Positions 41,700 through 55,109 of a stretch of DNA of 64,000 nt are shown one piece after another. The notes beneath the pieces were generated by a model. That model worked only from the letters and a program-made list of their open reading frames with translations. It was not told the origin of the DNA and made no database searches. This DNA comes from Branchiostoma floridae (Eukaryota > Chordata > Leptocardii > Amphioxiformes > Branchiostomatidae): assembly GCF_000003815.2 (NCBI RefSeq), contig NC_049994.1, forward strand, positions 165,437 to 229,436, written 5' to 3'. Each line of letters begins with the position of its first letter. Positions within the stretch are counted from its first letter, which is position 1. The translations under genes were made by a program, and so were the position numbers.

Positions 41700-43332
41700 T
41701 TAGGTCGTCCTTTGTCTATATACGTCTGTGTGACTGCGTCATTATAGAGAGATCTGTCAACATTGTCACCGTTTACGGGGTGTGGTTAGACCCTGTGTGT
41801 ATTTGTTCTGGTCAGATCACCCTACTCTAAAGTAATCACATAGCGTGCCCAAAGCACGAGTCAGAGAGATCCCTGTTCAAGGACGAAAGCTACCTGTTCA
41901 AGAACAAATGCTACCTGTTGAAGGATGCAAGCGTGCCTTTAGAAGACCACACACATGCACACGAGCCACACGCAAATGCGCATACAAATACACATACATA
42001 CAAACAAGGAGGTACCCGGAAAAATATGAATGCACATGTATAGTCTTTTCACAGCCCCGACATCGATAGTCTTCCGTTTATTACTTTGAAATTCTTCAGA
42101 GGGTTTCATTTTCTGACAGAGCATGCCCCCGGACCCCTTGAAAATTAGTGCATTTAATACTCCTTTGTCGAAAAAATCTAACTTAATAACAAGAAGCAAA
42201 TATATATGTAATCATATAGCCTGCTAATAAACTGCTATAGTACACATTTAAAACGTTTGTGATATACGTGCAAGTAAATAGTCTAGATGCTTTGAACAAC
42301 CATTTTATTTCGTGTAATATTAAGTGGAATGTTTGCGATTCACTTAAGTGTGGTTTTGTTACTCTGCAGTTTAGACAAGGGTTTAACTGCGTTATGCTTA
42401 CCATTATTTAAGAGACATCTGTAAAAAAAATGCAGTTTATATCTCGCTTTAACCTTTCTATCGATGTTAAATATAGTTCTACGTGACGCTAAATTCCTGC
42501 ATGCACTTCGCATGTCGCTCGTTCTTCGTACGTCATAACCTATTGCTGTGCATCCCTGTACGGTGACACGAACTGTCCGTGTGTTTGTTTAGTGCGAACA
42601 TTGTACCTTTCAACCAGACAATCCGCAAACAGGCCAGCCTTTTATCTGCTGTTCACACAACCGTGAAGATGCGTAAGCCTCGGGCGATATACATGCGCGA
42701 TCGGCCGTGCCGGGTGACGAGAACTTCCAAATAAGGAAATGTTCGGGAGTGTGTGTCGAGAACACCGAGATTTGCCGACGCAAGCGGTGTAAACATTTTA
42801 CAAGTATACACTCTTAACGATTTGTTTACAAGGGAATATTTACAAGTTGTAAAAGACGATAGAACGGAAATTCTCATTAAATAACAAATTATATAAGGAA
42901 TGGAAGAATGAAATGCACTAAAATCCAACGAACTAAGAAAAGATTTCTGTTCATTTATACTGTGTACACTTGATCTATATGAGACGTGGAATGAGATATA
43001 TAGATTGTTGTTACTGACTGTCCAAGAAAACAACACCTCTAGCAAGTGTTCTGGACGTAAGAACTGTTCCCATGGAAAGGTGAGGTCACTATAATAAAGT
43101 CCACAAAACATAGGAAATGACGCCCGGGGCTAATGCAGAGGTAACCGGACACATTCCTAGAAGCGTGGCGGTCTGTGTACCTCTACATGTACATGTACAC
43201 ACATGTCTCAATACCCTCTGTTTAGAAAGGAAGGAAAGATACAGGAATGTTTTTGCATGGTTTTCCTGTGCGGTTGATAAAGTCAACTGCCACAGCATGA
43301 CATGGCCGTATTCAAGGGACATGCCTTAAAAT
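41700..43332. other. Spacer upstream of the metalloproteinase; no gene
   Basis: No exon recognised. The 152-codon minus frame at 42653-43111 has no family features. Confidence 0.4.
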
Positions 43333-43432
43333 NNNNNNNNNNNNNNNNNNNNNNNNNNNNNNNNNNNNNNNNNNNNNNNNNNNNNNNNNNNNNNNNNNNN
43401 NNNNNNNNNNNNNNNNNNNNNNNNNNNNNNNN
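43333..43432. other. Assembly gap (100 N)
   Basis: Run of exactly 100 Ns, about 400 bp upstream of the metalloproteinase promoter. Confidence 0.98.
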
Positions 43433-43827
43433 GAAAAAAATTAGGCGCACCGACTTTCACAGCGCTCTCACTACACAGCGGCATCAATTTTTGTTTTGCT
43501 CCTTGAATGTCGGTATGGAATGAATAGTATAGTTGCTTTATTTCATTACGTAGAAAATTGCCCCCAAAAATGTGAAAATTTTTACCCCTCTGACTCAGGC
43601 TATTATAACCTAGGTTGCTTTTTTAATCTCTATCCAAACCGGTGTAATACTTGTACCACATCCTTTCTGGCTGAGTTGGGTTTTTTTGAGCGGGTGCTAT
43701 TTTTAACTTTTTTTCGTGGTCGGTTTGCTGTCGACATCCGTTTCGGCTGTGGTCGGGTGACTTCGTGAGGAGTCCGAGAAGCCGAACGCACGACACGCCC
43801 ACGGAAGGGCCCGAACATCATCACCTG

Positions 43828-43854
43828 TGACGTCAGCACTTTTTCCTTTATAAG
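43828..43854 (+). promoter_or_regulatory. CRE plus TATA box of the metalloproteinase gene
   Basis: TGACGTCA, the full palindromic CRE/ATF site (also bound by some AP-1 dimers), at 43828-43835, 11 bases before TTTATAAG at 43847-43854. The ATG follows 112 bases after the TATA-like box with no intervening splice signal needed. AP-1/ATF control is common for metalloproteinase genes, which fits, but binding here is inferred from sequence only. Confidence 0.6.
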
Positions 43855-43966
43855 AGGGCAGGTGGTTGGTTTGAACAGCAGAACAACCAAGGTAGGAGCA
43901 AGAGACAGGCCACAGGTTTCGGCTAAGCATCCAAGCTTCAGTTGGTGAGAGAAGACAAGAGCCAGT

Positions 43967-46900
43967 ATGGGAAATCTTCAGCTTATTCGGGCACTGCTAA
44001 TTGTCGTTGGGCTAGCGACGACTATGGCTATGGAACCGACGGTAAGTGCACAGATTTGTTCGTTACTTTTTCTAAATGTAGCCTAGCTTCATAGTATTTT
44101 GTAAGGCCGTAAGGCAGTCTTTTTTATCTGTGTCTAGGGCACGGTATTGGAAGGTGGAGCCCAACCGTCTTCTTCTACTGCCTTTTACCTCCCCAACCGA
44201 AGGCATTTTTACACCTGGGCGGAATGAGTGTTCAGTGCCTTTCCCAACGACACAATATCGGTTGTATGTTACCAATGAGCGTTGAACGTTTTTCTACTGT
44301 TTCCGCTCAAGATCTGAGAGTACAAAAGAAAAAGCCTGAATTTTTGTGAACTAATTTTTTGAACTGCTTACTACTAAGGACAAGCATAAAGTTTCGACTT
44401 AACACCTGTATCTATTTATCAAGAGATTGTAGATTAATGTATCAATTAAAGAAGATACGTAGTGTTAGTAGTCTACTGTAACACCTTTTCCCTGTGCAAA
44501 TCATTATTCTCACGTCCGAGAAGACTTAAGGAAGCGGCAAATTACCGATAATGATTATGATGATACCCTGCGGCAAAGCGTGACCGCAAATACGCCCGTG
44601 ATGTTTTGAATAATACCGGAATTGAATCTCAACTCCACTAAAATAATTACCGGTATTGAGTCAATTGTACCCATATTGTCTCTAAATTCCATATATTTCC
44701 CGTTTTAGCCCTTTTCCGGCTATTTTGTAAGAGTGCAGGGTAAAATAGCAATATGCCATAGTACTGCGTTTTTGTAGGTCAATCTGCAAGGTTGTAAAGG
44801 GCCTCTACACTCTACTACATATCTAATATTGGTAATTTAATCACTCAATTCATACCTGTTGGAAAGTTTGAGACCTTAGTTTTCCCCACATTGTCTCTGT
44901 TACTTAAAGTATAGGCCAAACCCTTACTCTACAGTTCTTACAAGTTCCTTACTTACCCGAGATACATTAAATGTTAAAATCATTCTTTGTTTTTAGTTAT
45001 GCTGTCTAAAAACGGTCAAATGTCAAAGAAAAGAAGTATTGTATAAGCTTGTCTCTGGCTACCAGTGCTTTTTTTGCGCTCACAAAATTTACAGAATTGT
45101 CATACACTCACAGTAATGCTATTTTGCAGGACTATAAGTGTTAAAAATTGTAAGTGGGGGAAGTCTTCCTACTCTTATATACCTGTTTCTTTTTTTGTAT
45201 CTAACAGAAATACCTGACGAAGTACGGTTACCTTGACGACGGCATGATGAGTAAAGCTAGCGACATGACCCCCACCGAAATGGACGACATGGTCAGGGAT
45301 GCCGTCATGCTGTTCCAGGAAATGGCGCACCTCCCCATGACAGGTGAGTGTCGACGTCTCCTTACCGACTTATTCCTTTATCCTTTTCATTACAATTTCG
45401 TTGGCATGATAGTAAACGTAGTTTTCTAGAAAGAGTATTAATACTTTAGTAGGGGGGGGGGGGGGCATATATGTTTTAGCTTACCAACAGCACCTGGCGG
45501 CATGACATAAGGGACGAAATCACTATTGATAAAGTCTGAAATCTCTATTTATAAAGTGGCGCCAAGACGCTTACATAAGCTACTCGAAAACATGTCATTA
45601 TATACTCAGCAGTATGTATAACCTATGTGAACAAGAAGATAAGTAAGTGTGTGGTTGTGGAGGTATATATGTTTTACTTCGCCGACAATTACAAGAAAGT
45701 TGCATAAGGCCCGTCCGACGAAGTCTGAAATCTCTGTTTTACAGTGGCGCCAAGACGCTTACACAAGCTTCTTAATTGCGAGTTGTTAAACACACATCTG
45801 TTTGTATGACCTATGTACAGACCGAAGAGGTTTAAAGATTGCTGACGAAACCTTTAACAATGAAGTGATTTGAGTAGTCGTGGCGTGATGATAGGGTGTA
45901 TGACCCATTTTGTAGAGGTCCGGGTTTGAACTAACAACTTCACCTAGGTGCAAATGAGTAGTACACAACTTCGGTTAGGGACGTCACTTAAACTTGGAAG
46001 TCCCGTGTTTAAGGAGAGACACTCTTCTTGCACGTACCCACAACACCTATCGACAAGACTAGGGGTCCTTATTGGTGTGAGTAGGTCTAATCTGTCCGTA
46101 TATGTAACATACCAGGTCCTATTATACCGCCACATCAAAACACATTGTTACAGAGGCCTTCTCATGATGTCTTTAAACACCTAAATATCTTGTGTATTTA
46201 AACTAAAGGATTACTGATACGATCCGGTGGAATGATCAGAGTTGATGTTAGATTGTACTGTTCAGCACAAACCTGGTGTGTTACGCTATGATATAGTTTA
46301 CCGTTTATGCAATACTGACAAACAAATACCCTGTGTTTACACAATCTCTCGCCACCTGGGGTTAATGACCTCCTCCGCGAGAGAGGTCGACGGCAATTGT
46401 TGGGCCGGCCGCTAGGGGCGCGATGTTAGTCAGGCTAGACAAACACATTACTATAGGCTAACAAGAACATGTATGTATGACGTAACCAGGGAGACTGGAC
46501 GAGATGACCATGCAGCAGATGTCCATGCCGCGGTGTGGCGTGGCTGACCTGGGCGAGTTCAGACTGACCGGCCGGAAGTGGGACAAGACCCACCTGACCT
46601 ACCGCCTGATTAACACCAGTCCGCAGCTGGACAGGGCAGAGGTGGAGGACGCCATCTACCGGGCATTCAGGGTAAGTGCAGCTGGCATTTGGCATTTTAT
46701 AAAGAATTAATAATGAATGAATTGATTTTAGTGCTCAACAACCGCGCAAGGTACAATGTATGGCAACCAATAAGAACTAATAAATATATAGTAATATAGT
46801 ATATGACTGTCTGTATGTATGTATGTCTATGCTGCATATATTGTGTATGTATACGTATGAATATATGTATGTATTCATGTGTGTGTTTTCGTGTGTATGT

Positions 46901-48469
46901 ATGTATGTATGTATGTATGTATGAGTTTGTTTATAGGTATGTCACAGATAATGAATTATCGAATTAGTATATTTACAAGAAATTGAATGATAATAACTTG
47001 CTATGATGTGGTTTCCGACATCTTATGTAAGTTTAGACGTTCTTGACTGTGAAGGAGGTTTTTTTGGCCACGCTAGGGCAAACTCTGTTCTGTTGAATAC
47101 ATCTTGTCATCAGAAGTAACTGGTATTGTACGATACTGTATAATTACATTTTGATGATTAAACCCAACGTTACGTTATTGATATATTGCATTTTGTTCTT
47201 GACAGATATGGGAACAAGTGACGCCTCTCCGGTTCAGTAGAACATCCGGGACCTCCGATATCGAGATCTCGTTTGTCCAGTTCAGTCACGGGGACGGCAA
47301 CCCTTTCGACGGGCGGGGAGGGACTCTTGCGCATGCGTACTTCCCCGGGACGGGAATCGGCGGAGACGCTCATTTTGACGAGTCTGAACAGTGGACGGTC
47401 AGGACGGCACGAGGTAAAGAATTTCTGTTCTGGTTGGCATGATAACGTCCTTGTTACTTTCTTGTGTGTTTTAACTTTTACCATAGGACGAATCCAATTG
47501 TGGGGCAGTGTGACCTGACAGCAGAGTATTCGGATGCAGAACCAAGTGGTACCGTCGGGTCAAATACTGTTACGTCACCGATCTTGTTAAAAGCACTTTA
47601 CACGAAGGCACTTTACACGACTCACCCCCAACCAAGTGTAAGTGAGCACAGGAAAGCAAACAAAACCGAGGGGGTTCCTCCCTGACAAAACCAACAGAAA
47701 ACCAGCCAAAACAACTGATAGCAAACCAAACCGAACCAAACTAAAAACAAGGTTGTTGTCAACAAATTTGGGTGTTCTGTGTGTTTTGCGTTAATTAGTG
47801 AGTATTTACCAAATACCAAAAACAATTAACAAGGATAGCAGTTTAAAACGTTTCATACCGACTGTGGCCTGGCCTTTGAGTAGAAGTATATGACGCACTA
47901 TGTATTAGAGTCATGAGAAAAAACGGCGAACAAGACGATTTCAAATGTCAGGATTATTGTAACCGCGTCTTAACCATGAACCACTGTGTTTACAGGTACG
48001 AACCTGTTCATCGTGGCAGCTCATGAGTTCGGCCACAGCCTGGGTCTGGAGCACTCGCAGGTGCTGGGGGCGCTCATGTACCCGTTCTACCAGGGGTACG
48101 TGGAAGATTTCCAGCTCGACTATGACGACATCCTCGGCATCCAAACAATCTACGGTACGGTTGTGTCTTCCCTTTGGTCATTATATTTGTATTATCAACT
48201 TTTGATTTGTAGATAATTTTATAGTACATTGATAACATTGACTCCATTGCAAATGTCAAGGGAAAAGTGACCTAATAATCTTATCGGCAAAAGACTAAAG
48301 TATTGTTTGTGCGTGTCTGTCCCTTCTAGTCTTTGTCTAGATCTGTCTTTCTGTCTGACTGTCTGTGTCTGCCTGCGTTTGTCTTTCTGTTAGTCTGTAT
48401 GCCTGCCTGTCTCTCTCTCTCTCTCTTTCTCCGTCTCCCTGTCTCTCGGTCTGTCTTTCTCTGTCTCTG

Positions 48470-48502
<33 letters not shown>

Positions 48503-51500
48503 ATCTATCTATCTTTCTCTCTGTATCTCTCTGTCTCTGTCTCTCTCTGTCTCTGTCATATTCTATCTTTCTCCCTCCTTATAAAAAAATATCAGTTCAA
48601 CAGTCCAGGCGCAGAGGTTTGCTCTAACCACACATTGTCCCATATGCAGGGTCCAACCCTAACCCAGGTAACGGCAACCCCAATCCGGACCCTCCGACAA
48701 CGCCTCCTAGCGGAGGTGAGCCAACTCCACCCACAGGTGGCGGTAACCCCAACCCACCCACCGGCGGCAGACCTGACATCTGCAACACTGACATCGACGC
48801 TATCTCACGTATCAGGGGAGAAACTTGGGTCTTCAAGGGCAAGTAAGTATCAAAGACGACTTCATTATCACTCTCTGAAGACTAAAATACGAAAGGCATG
48901 ACCTCAATCACAAAGATAATCACCTTCTGCATAAGAAAATTACTACATTTGTATTACGATTCTTTCATAGATATGTGACAGAAGCCCTAAAGTTCAACTA
49001 TTTCAAAAAGTGCAATAAAGAATTTTTTTTTGCAATTTCATAATGGAAATATGTATGTAACAAGGAACTAATGAAAAATATCATTATACAAAGAGAATAC
49101 TCGAATACTAGTGCTGACTATATCTAGATAGGTTGGGTTTGACTTCTTTTTTAGAAGCAGGCAAAGACAAAGAGTCCACTTTTCTACAGTTTGTGGGTTT
49201 TGTGATTTTAAGAGCAAAGTGGCTTTCTGGACGATTTTAAGAGGAAAGTGGCTTTCTGTTCGTCCGTAAATGTGGGAAAGCCGTGGAATATAATTGTGAT
49301 TTCTTTTTAAACAATGTGGTTCTTTCGGCGTGGTACATGTGCCAAGAGACCATTGCCCTGGAAAGCAAGACCTCGGTACACAGAAACAAAGAGAAGGTCC
49401 CTTAAAACGTGTTCTGTAGCAGTGGATATTCTTAGACTCGTAAACCTTACATATTTGCTTCATCTTGTCAGGTACTTCTGGCGCGTGCGTGACCAGGTGT
49501 CCGGTCCATGGCTGACCAGTAGCTTCTGGAGGGGCCTGCCTGAACATCTGGACCGCATCGACGGCATCTACGAACGGCCTGACTACAAGATACTCATCTT
49601 TAAAGGTAGGTTTTGTCATCAAATACACATCACAACGTAAATTGACGACACCGCGCCGAGCGTTGCACCAACTCTGCTCTACTAAAGTCATTTTCTAGGC
49701 TTTCACATTGTGACATCTGCATTAGTCAGGGCACTCTTAAGAACCTGTATTCAAGATAATATGTAAATCTCATCTGTCGTAATCTCACTCATGAATACTC
49801 TATGTCATAAGAACTCACCTCATATAGTAAACTGATATGCCCAGGTGTCCAAACAGTCCAGATTAAGCGGTTTATGTACGGCAAAACATCACAACGCGGG
49901 CCTAAGTTATAAAGATATAAATATCATTTAAAGGAGATGACGTCTGGCTAGGGACTAGAAGACTAAATGCTGCACTGTCTTATCAATGTTAGATATCACC
50001 CATATTTTCTTAAAGAAGTATTTCTATAAGTACAAATAGGCAAGAACAGCGACGGGACTAAAAGTAGATCTGAGCGCATGCCTCTGTCAGTGCAAGTGAC
50101 TTTTACCCATCACCTTCTGCTTTAAAATAGTACGGACTACTTCTTAACACTTTTTAACGGCGTATGAGGCACAGAAATATATATCATTACCTACAGGACC
50201 TTCACAAATTGTGACTTTATGGTTTTAGATAAATGAGGTTAAAATTGTGATCTCTTGTTACACCCAGGCCGCCGTTACTGGGTGTTTGACGCTAACATTC
50301 TTGAGAGCGGGCCGCACTACATCTCCGACCTCGGCCTGCCCAGCCACCTTGACGCCGTCATGCCTTGGAGGAGCAACGGAAGGACATACTTTTTCAAGGT
50401 AAACTTTATTTTCTTTTTCCAAAGTTGAGTAGATGCAGTATATCAAATGTGTATTCGGAGCGTTAAATTATTTTTGTCCCACAAAACAAATAGTTGTATT
50501 TCACGTCTCCTTTCTGACAAATCATAATCTGACTTATCTACTTGTTGTGTGTTGGTTCGAATAAAGTTCCTAAACGGGGAACATGCGGCTCCATCGTCTT
50601 TTCTGAAGATGTGGCGTAAGTGTGAACGGTTGGCTTGAGGTTGTCCTTCTGCACATACTCTTATCTACGTGTTAAGTTAGATAACTGGCATCGCTTAATT
50701 GTACATATTTATATGACTAACGGGAGGGATCCAAAGTCCAGTACGGGTCCAAAGTCCAGTAATGTTTTAAAAGCATTTGGCGGAGATAGGCATAGGTCTC
50801 TGCACAAGAAAAGTACAACTTGTTATGGACAAAACCTTGTTGTGAATAACTGAAAAGTCAGAGTATGTGTCCAAGTTGGTAGCCCCATAGATAACGTTTG
50901 AAAAAATACACATGTTTGACGCCTTCCGTGCATGCTGACGAGCGAATGTATCGAGAACACGGCCCGGGAAATGTACATGTAAAAAGATACAGTTACCACC
51001 ACGGATAAAAAGGATATCTATTAGACTTCTGCCTTAATCTTGTGCATAATCTTCGACTTCGCAATGGGGGACAGAGAAGTCTGGAAGGAGAGGGTGGACT
51101 TGGTCCGGGCAAGCAGCCCGCGATGATGATTAGACTTCTTAAAAAAACGCAGCTATGCCGTGTCTTTGATTGCCTAATACTAAAATTGAGTTGGGATCTC
51201 TTAGCAAAATTCAAGCGTGATATTCATGGAACAATAATTTTTTTCGTTACAGGGAAACCAGTATTGGCGTTATAACGAGGCAGAAGGCCGGGTGGATTCT
51301 GGGTACCCGCGAGCCTTGAGCATCTGGAGGGGGATACCCACAGATAGTATCGACGCTGCAGTTCAACATGATGATGGTAGGTGGCGCTTCAATACCACTT
51401 CTCGATGACTGTTGTTACAGATAAACTTTCAACGTAGTGCCCTGTCCAGAAAACCTTTTACATACATTTTTTTGTTTAATAGATTTGTTTGATAGATGTT

Positions 51501-52839
51501 CAAATATATTCCGCTTAAACTTATATTTATAAGATAATGTACAAGATTAAGATTTAGATATTAACTTTAAGAAGATTTAAAAGAGAATAGAGACTGTTTG
51601 AGACGAAATCCAAGGAGCAAACTATAGTGTTCATTTGTGTAGATTTCTGCGTAGAATTTAGTAAGAAATGGTATAACTGAACGATTTTTTTTCTCCATTG
51701 TGCAGGATACGCCTACTTCTTTAAGGGACAAGACTTCTACAAGATGGCAGAGCGAACCATCACCGTCTTACGGGGTTACCCTAAGAGGGCTGCCCAGGAC
51801 TACTTCGGCTGTCGGCCCGACTCCTTCTCCAGTGGACCCGGCTTCGCACCTATGTTCGCTGGTTCCGTCCAACCCGCAGGTGACTTACGATCATTATACT
51901 TGAGACATTACGTAATGGTTTACACTTTTTAGTATCAACTACGCCGGTGTAAGACCACAGAAAGTAAATTTAATAGATGACATCAGCGCGCTCATTAATT
52001 TTCGCCTGATTTCAGAAAAAAAAAATTTTGTCCTCTTCGGGGATGACCAGATAGACCAAAATAGGTAAACACGTTGTGTTGTAGCCTAATAATCATATTT
52101 GCAGCAGTGACACTAGGGACGTAGCCATGACTATAGTTGCAGAAGTAAAACTTGTTGGATAGTTGTAAAAGTGGCACCAAAAAGGAAGCCATGAGTGTAG
52201 TTGCCAGTTTGGCAAGTGATACCAGTGTACCACACCAGTGTCCATTTTACTAAATTAGTTCACTTCTTTAATAAAGGAAAGAATGCCTTCTTAGTTTTGA
52301 TGCCACATTTTATCAATTCAAATGTTTATGGTGTCTATTTTGAAAATTTAGCCATGATGTTTTTGTTTAAACCCATTTAGTTTTTTTTCGCCTTATCTCA
52401 TATTTTTGCATTCTGCATAGGATGTCATCCATAAAATTTACTTGCTCTGGCCTAAGTCATAAAGCAAAACGCAACAAAAGTAGTGTATTATCATCTTCTT
52501 TCTTACACTAAATTCGTGAAGTAAAAACCAAATGACTCAAAGTTGCAAATTGTTATGATAGATGAATACCTACATGTGCCTCTGAATCCAGTCTTTTTCC
52601 TGCAATAAATTCCAAAAGAATGTTTGCAATAAAAATCAAAAAATAAATCACACGATACACCGGTTGCATAACCGTCACGTATAGTCAAAAAGATTTTGAA
52701 TTCATGGTAATAAACTGTTTACTTTTCATTCGTAACAGGCCTGTTGTACCACGCCGAAGGACACTGCGAGTGGGAGCAGCACATTTGTGACCTGCTGATT
52801 CGCATGGAAGGCGGAGAAACAGATCCTTTAGCTCCTTAA
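43967..52839 (+). CDS. Secreted matrix metalloproteinase with hemopexin domain (11 exons)
   Basis: Zinc endopeptidase of the M10A family acting on extracellular matrix. Coding exons: 43967-44041, 45208-45343, 46490-46671, 47206-47413, 47996-48154, 48650-48842, 49472-49605, 50268-50398, 51253-51376, 51706-51879, 52739-52839; 1617 nt in phase, 538 aa, GT/AG throughout. Signal peptide about 1-21 ([13 protein letters not shown]). Prodomain with cysteine switch MPRCGVAD (Cys86). Catalytic domain with zinc site [11 protein letters not shown] (His210, Glu211, His214, His220) and Met-turn ALMYP. Hinge 254-295 of Asn, Pro, Gly and Thr (GNPNP units). Hemopexin blades from Cys298 to Cys483, the usual disulfide pair. 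No furin site before the catalytic domain, no fibronectin repeats and no membrane segment, so it should be secreted and activated extracellularly. Odd: a 55-residue tail with two more cysteines (515, 522). AATAAA at 53163. Confidence 0.95.
44095..44285 (-). repeat. SINE body in metalloproteinase intron 1
   Basis: The minus strand carries GTTGGGAAAGGCACTGAACA and CCAGGTGTAAAAATG, the same body phrase as the SINE at 57930-58190 (TTGGGAAAGGCACTTTACAC, CAGGTGTAAATGAGTAC). The tRNA-like head is not clear in this copy. Confidence 0.6.
45880..46050 (+). repeat. SINE copy in metalloproteinase intron 2
   Basis: A tRNA-like head (CGTGGCGTGATGATAGGG, GTCCGGGTTTGAAC) is followed by a body containing GTTTAAGGAGAGACACTCTT, which matches GTTTAAGGAGAGCCACACCT in the SINE at 59425-59690. 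Confidence 0.6.
46810..46925. repeat. (TATG)n microsatellite
   Basis: Interrupted GTAT/TATG tetranucleotide tract in metalloproteinase intron 3. Confidence 0.85.
48320..48580. repeat. (CT)n-rich microsatellite
   Basis: About 260 bp of CTGT/CTCT/CTAT units in metalloproteinase intron 5. The Leu/Ser-rich open frames here are artefacts of the repeat. Confidence 0.93.
49128..49310. repeat. Dispersed repeat, copy 1 (metalloproteinase intron 6)
   Basis: GGGTTTGACTTCTTTTTTAG, TCCACTTTTCTACAGTTTGT, AGTGGCTTTCTG and CGTAAATGTGG recur in the same order at 60965-61150. An internal 26-bp part (GATTTTAAGAG...GGCTTTCTG) is tandemly duplicated here. Confidence 0.65.
51949..52456. mobile_element. ~0.5-kb TIR element, copy 1 (metalloproteinase intron 10)
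   Basis: Ends AAGACCACAGAAAGTAAATT... and ...AATTTACTTGCTCTGGCCTA are inverted repeats of about 35 bp. The whole is the reverse complement of 62738-63205 with good identity, for example ATTTTGAAAATTTAGC and CTATAGTTGCAGAAGTAAAA against their complements. No open frame; non-autonomous DNA transposon. Confidence 0.85.
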
Positions 52840-53179
52840 CCTATACAACAGCGATTTTATAACTCTATCTTATACGTGTATGTGTAAAATATCAGGATAT
52901 ATAGCCAGTATTATTTACATTTTGTGGAAGTCCGTGTTCAATATAAATATATTTATGGTGTGTGGTTGTAGACTTTTTTGTAAATAATATCATAGGACAG
53001 TTTTTTTTACACTGCGTTAAAATACAAATACTGGTAAGGTATTGTTTTGCAATTTCCCTACGATGTCGTTCTTGTTGTGAGTGTGAAATAGAATTCGAAT
53101 TTATAACCTTTTTGTGTTATTTCCACCATTTTACAATAAGTGATTTTGTACTAATATGCGTAAATAAAGAATAATATAA

Positions 53180-55105
53180 TCTAACTTGCCCCTTAGTAGT
53201 GTTGTATTTGACCATGGTTTCTTAATGTGCATACTGTTCGTGGTTTTAATGAGTCGATATATACACAATATAGTTGCGGGATCGCTAAGTAGCGTAGCCA
53301 AGTATGTAATGTTTTATAAAGTATTAGTATACTAAGCGTTAGATTGATTATTTCTACAATGATAATAATTTAGATTAGTTTTTTAGCCTTGTTAGCTGCC
53401 TGCATTATAAATAGTTAACTGTCACGTATGTACAATTGAAGTTGCCATACACTGTACCTGTTATTGAAGTTGCAAGATATATAGGCACCATGTAGATAGT
53501 TAGACTTCTACAAAAGTCAGTTAAAAAAACAGTTTTTCAAAAGAACACAATTCAAATGGCGACATTTTTTTTTACATTCTGTAAAATAAAAAAAAATATT
53601 CAGACATTCACATTTTCTTTTCAATCCGTGCAGTTTATTACTCTTATACTTACACGCAGTACACGTGGCAGTGTTTATGACATTTATAATATCGACATAT
53701 GTTTCATACGCTTGAAACTTTCGACAGACATGATTAACGTTAAATAAAGCAAACGTTTTCATTTTTGAACAATCGCGTGCTTTCAAATTGCACTGAGCAC
53801 CGTCTCCATACCACATTGATGGCATATTGTGCCCTGTATATATACGACTGTCACTTAGGCCGCACTGACTTCATGATTTGCATTTTTGTCCGTTTTTAAA
53901 AGATGTTGGCGACCATACTGCACTGTCTTTTCGCTAAAAAGGTGCTGCAAAATAAGAAAGTATGCGTCATAAAGTTTAAATCTTGGATGCTGAAATGTCG
54001 TAAAATGCCTTTATGCATTTTTGCCATGCGTTACATCTGTTCATATAAACTGTTTTGGGATGTGCTGATGATGTCATCCCTATGATAGTATAAGTATGAG
54101 GATAAGGAGCAAAACAATACTAGCGACACGTACTAGTTCCGATATGCGTAAGGACACGTCCATCCGATATGCGTAAGGACACGTGCATAAATTTCAAGTT
54201 AGCGTTACAGAAATCTGTATTCACAATATTGTTTAATCCTAAGTTGCAGTCTTTCAACGACTATATCATACACTACTACATAGATATACCATTAATGTTA
54301 TTGTCATAAAAAATACATTGCAACATTTTTTCCACATGGTTTTTAACCCAAAATTCTGCATCTGCAGCAGAACCATTTACTGTCTATTCCACAACAACAA
54401 AATATTGTAGAATCTAGGAATACATTTAGTAAACAAATTACACACTATTTTACCGTACACAGAATAAAGCCCTTATCCACTGACGTCGGTGCAAATCAAA
54501 TTGATAAGAACCAGAAGAATACTTGTAAAAACTTTGTGCACGGAAATATGTTAACTTAATAATATAAATTGTGTAAAATATTTCAAATAGAGGAATAAAG
54601 TTATATTCGTTTCCAAAAAATTACATACTGTACATTGTATGTCCTATGATGCAGAATTGTGAAAAGAAGTTGTCAAAACGCATAGCGGGTATCTCACTTG
54701 GACACGCTTGTTGGTGACTAGTGTTTTAAAAAGCCGCTAATAGTCGTCAACATGTAACGAAATTCGTCGCCAACAGGCGCAAATTGGTCGCCTGAAATGG
54801 GGGATTTTTTTAAGTCTCAGGAAAAAATCGAGTGTGCGTTCAAACTAGTCGCCAGCAGGCGCAATCACTGCAAATCTCTTTTTGAAGAATCTTGATTGGA
54901 TTTTAGTTCTGTGGCAAAACAACAGTTTCCAATAGTTATCTTGCACCTAATTCGGGGTTGAAACGGAGGATTTGACATTCCGGGTGCCGCTATTTTGTTT
55001 GTAATGTCACGTGATTTACTCGTTTGTCGCACAGCAGTGTGATTGCAACGGAAAACTGGCAAGAATTCGAGAGGTTGTCGCAATAATTGTCAACCGAATG
55101 GAGCG
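53180..55105. other. Intergenic region between convergent metalloproteinase and melanoregulin genes; no gene
   Basis: AT-rich, no exon recognised. A 26-bp unit holding CGATATGCGTAAGGACACGT is directly duplicated at about 54139-54184. Confidence 0.5.
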
Positions 55106-55109
55106 ATAT

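Noticed and set aside
42653-43111. 152-codon open frame on the minus strand
   Set aside because: No recognisable domain, AT-rich intergenic composition and no splice or promoter context; length is compatible with chance.
48365-48901. 178-codon frame in the metalloproteinase region
   Set aside because: First half is CT-repeat translation and the second half is metalloproteinase exon 6 in the wrong frame.
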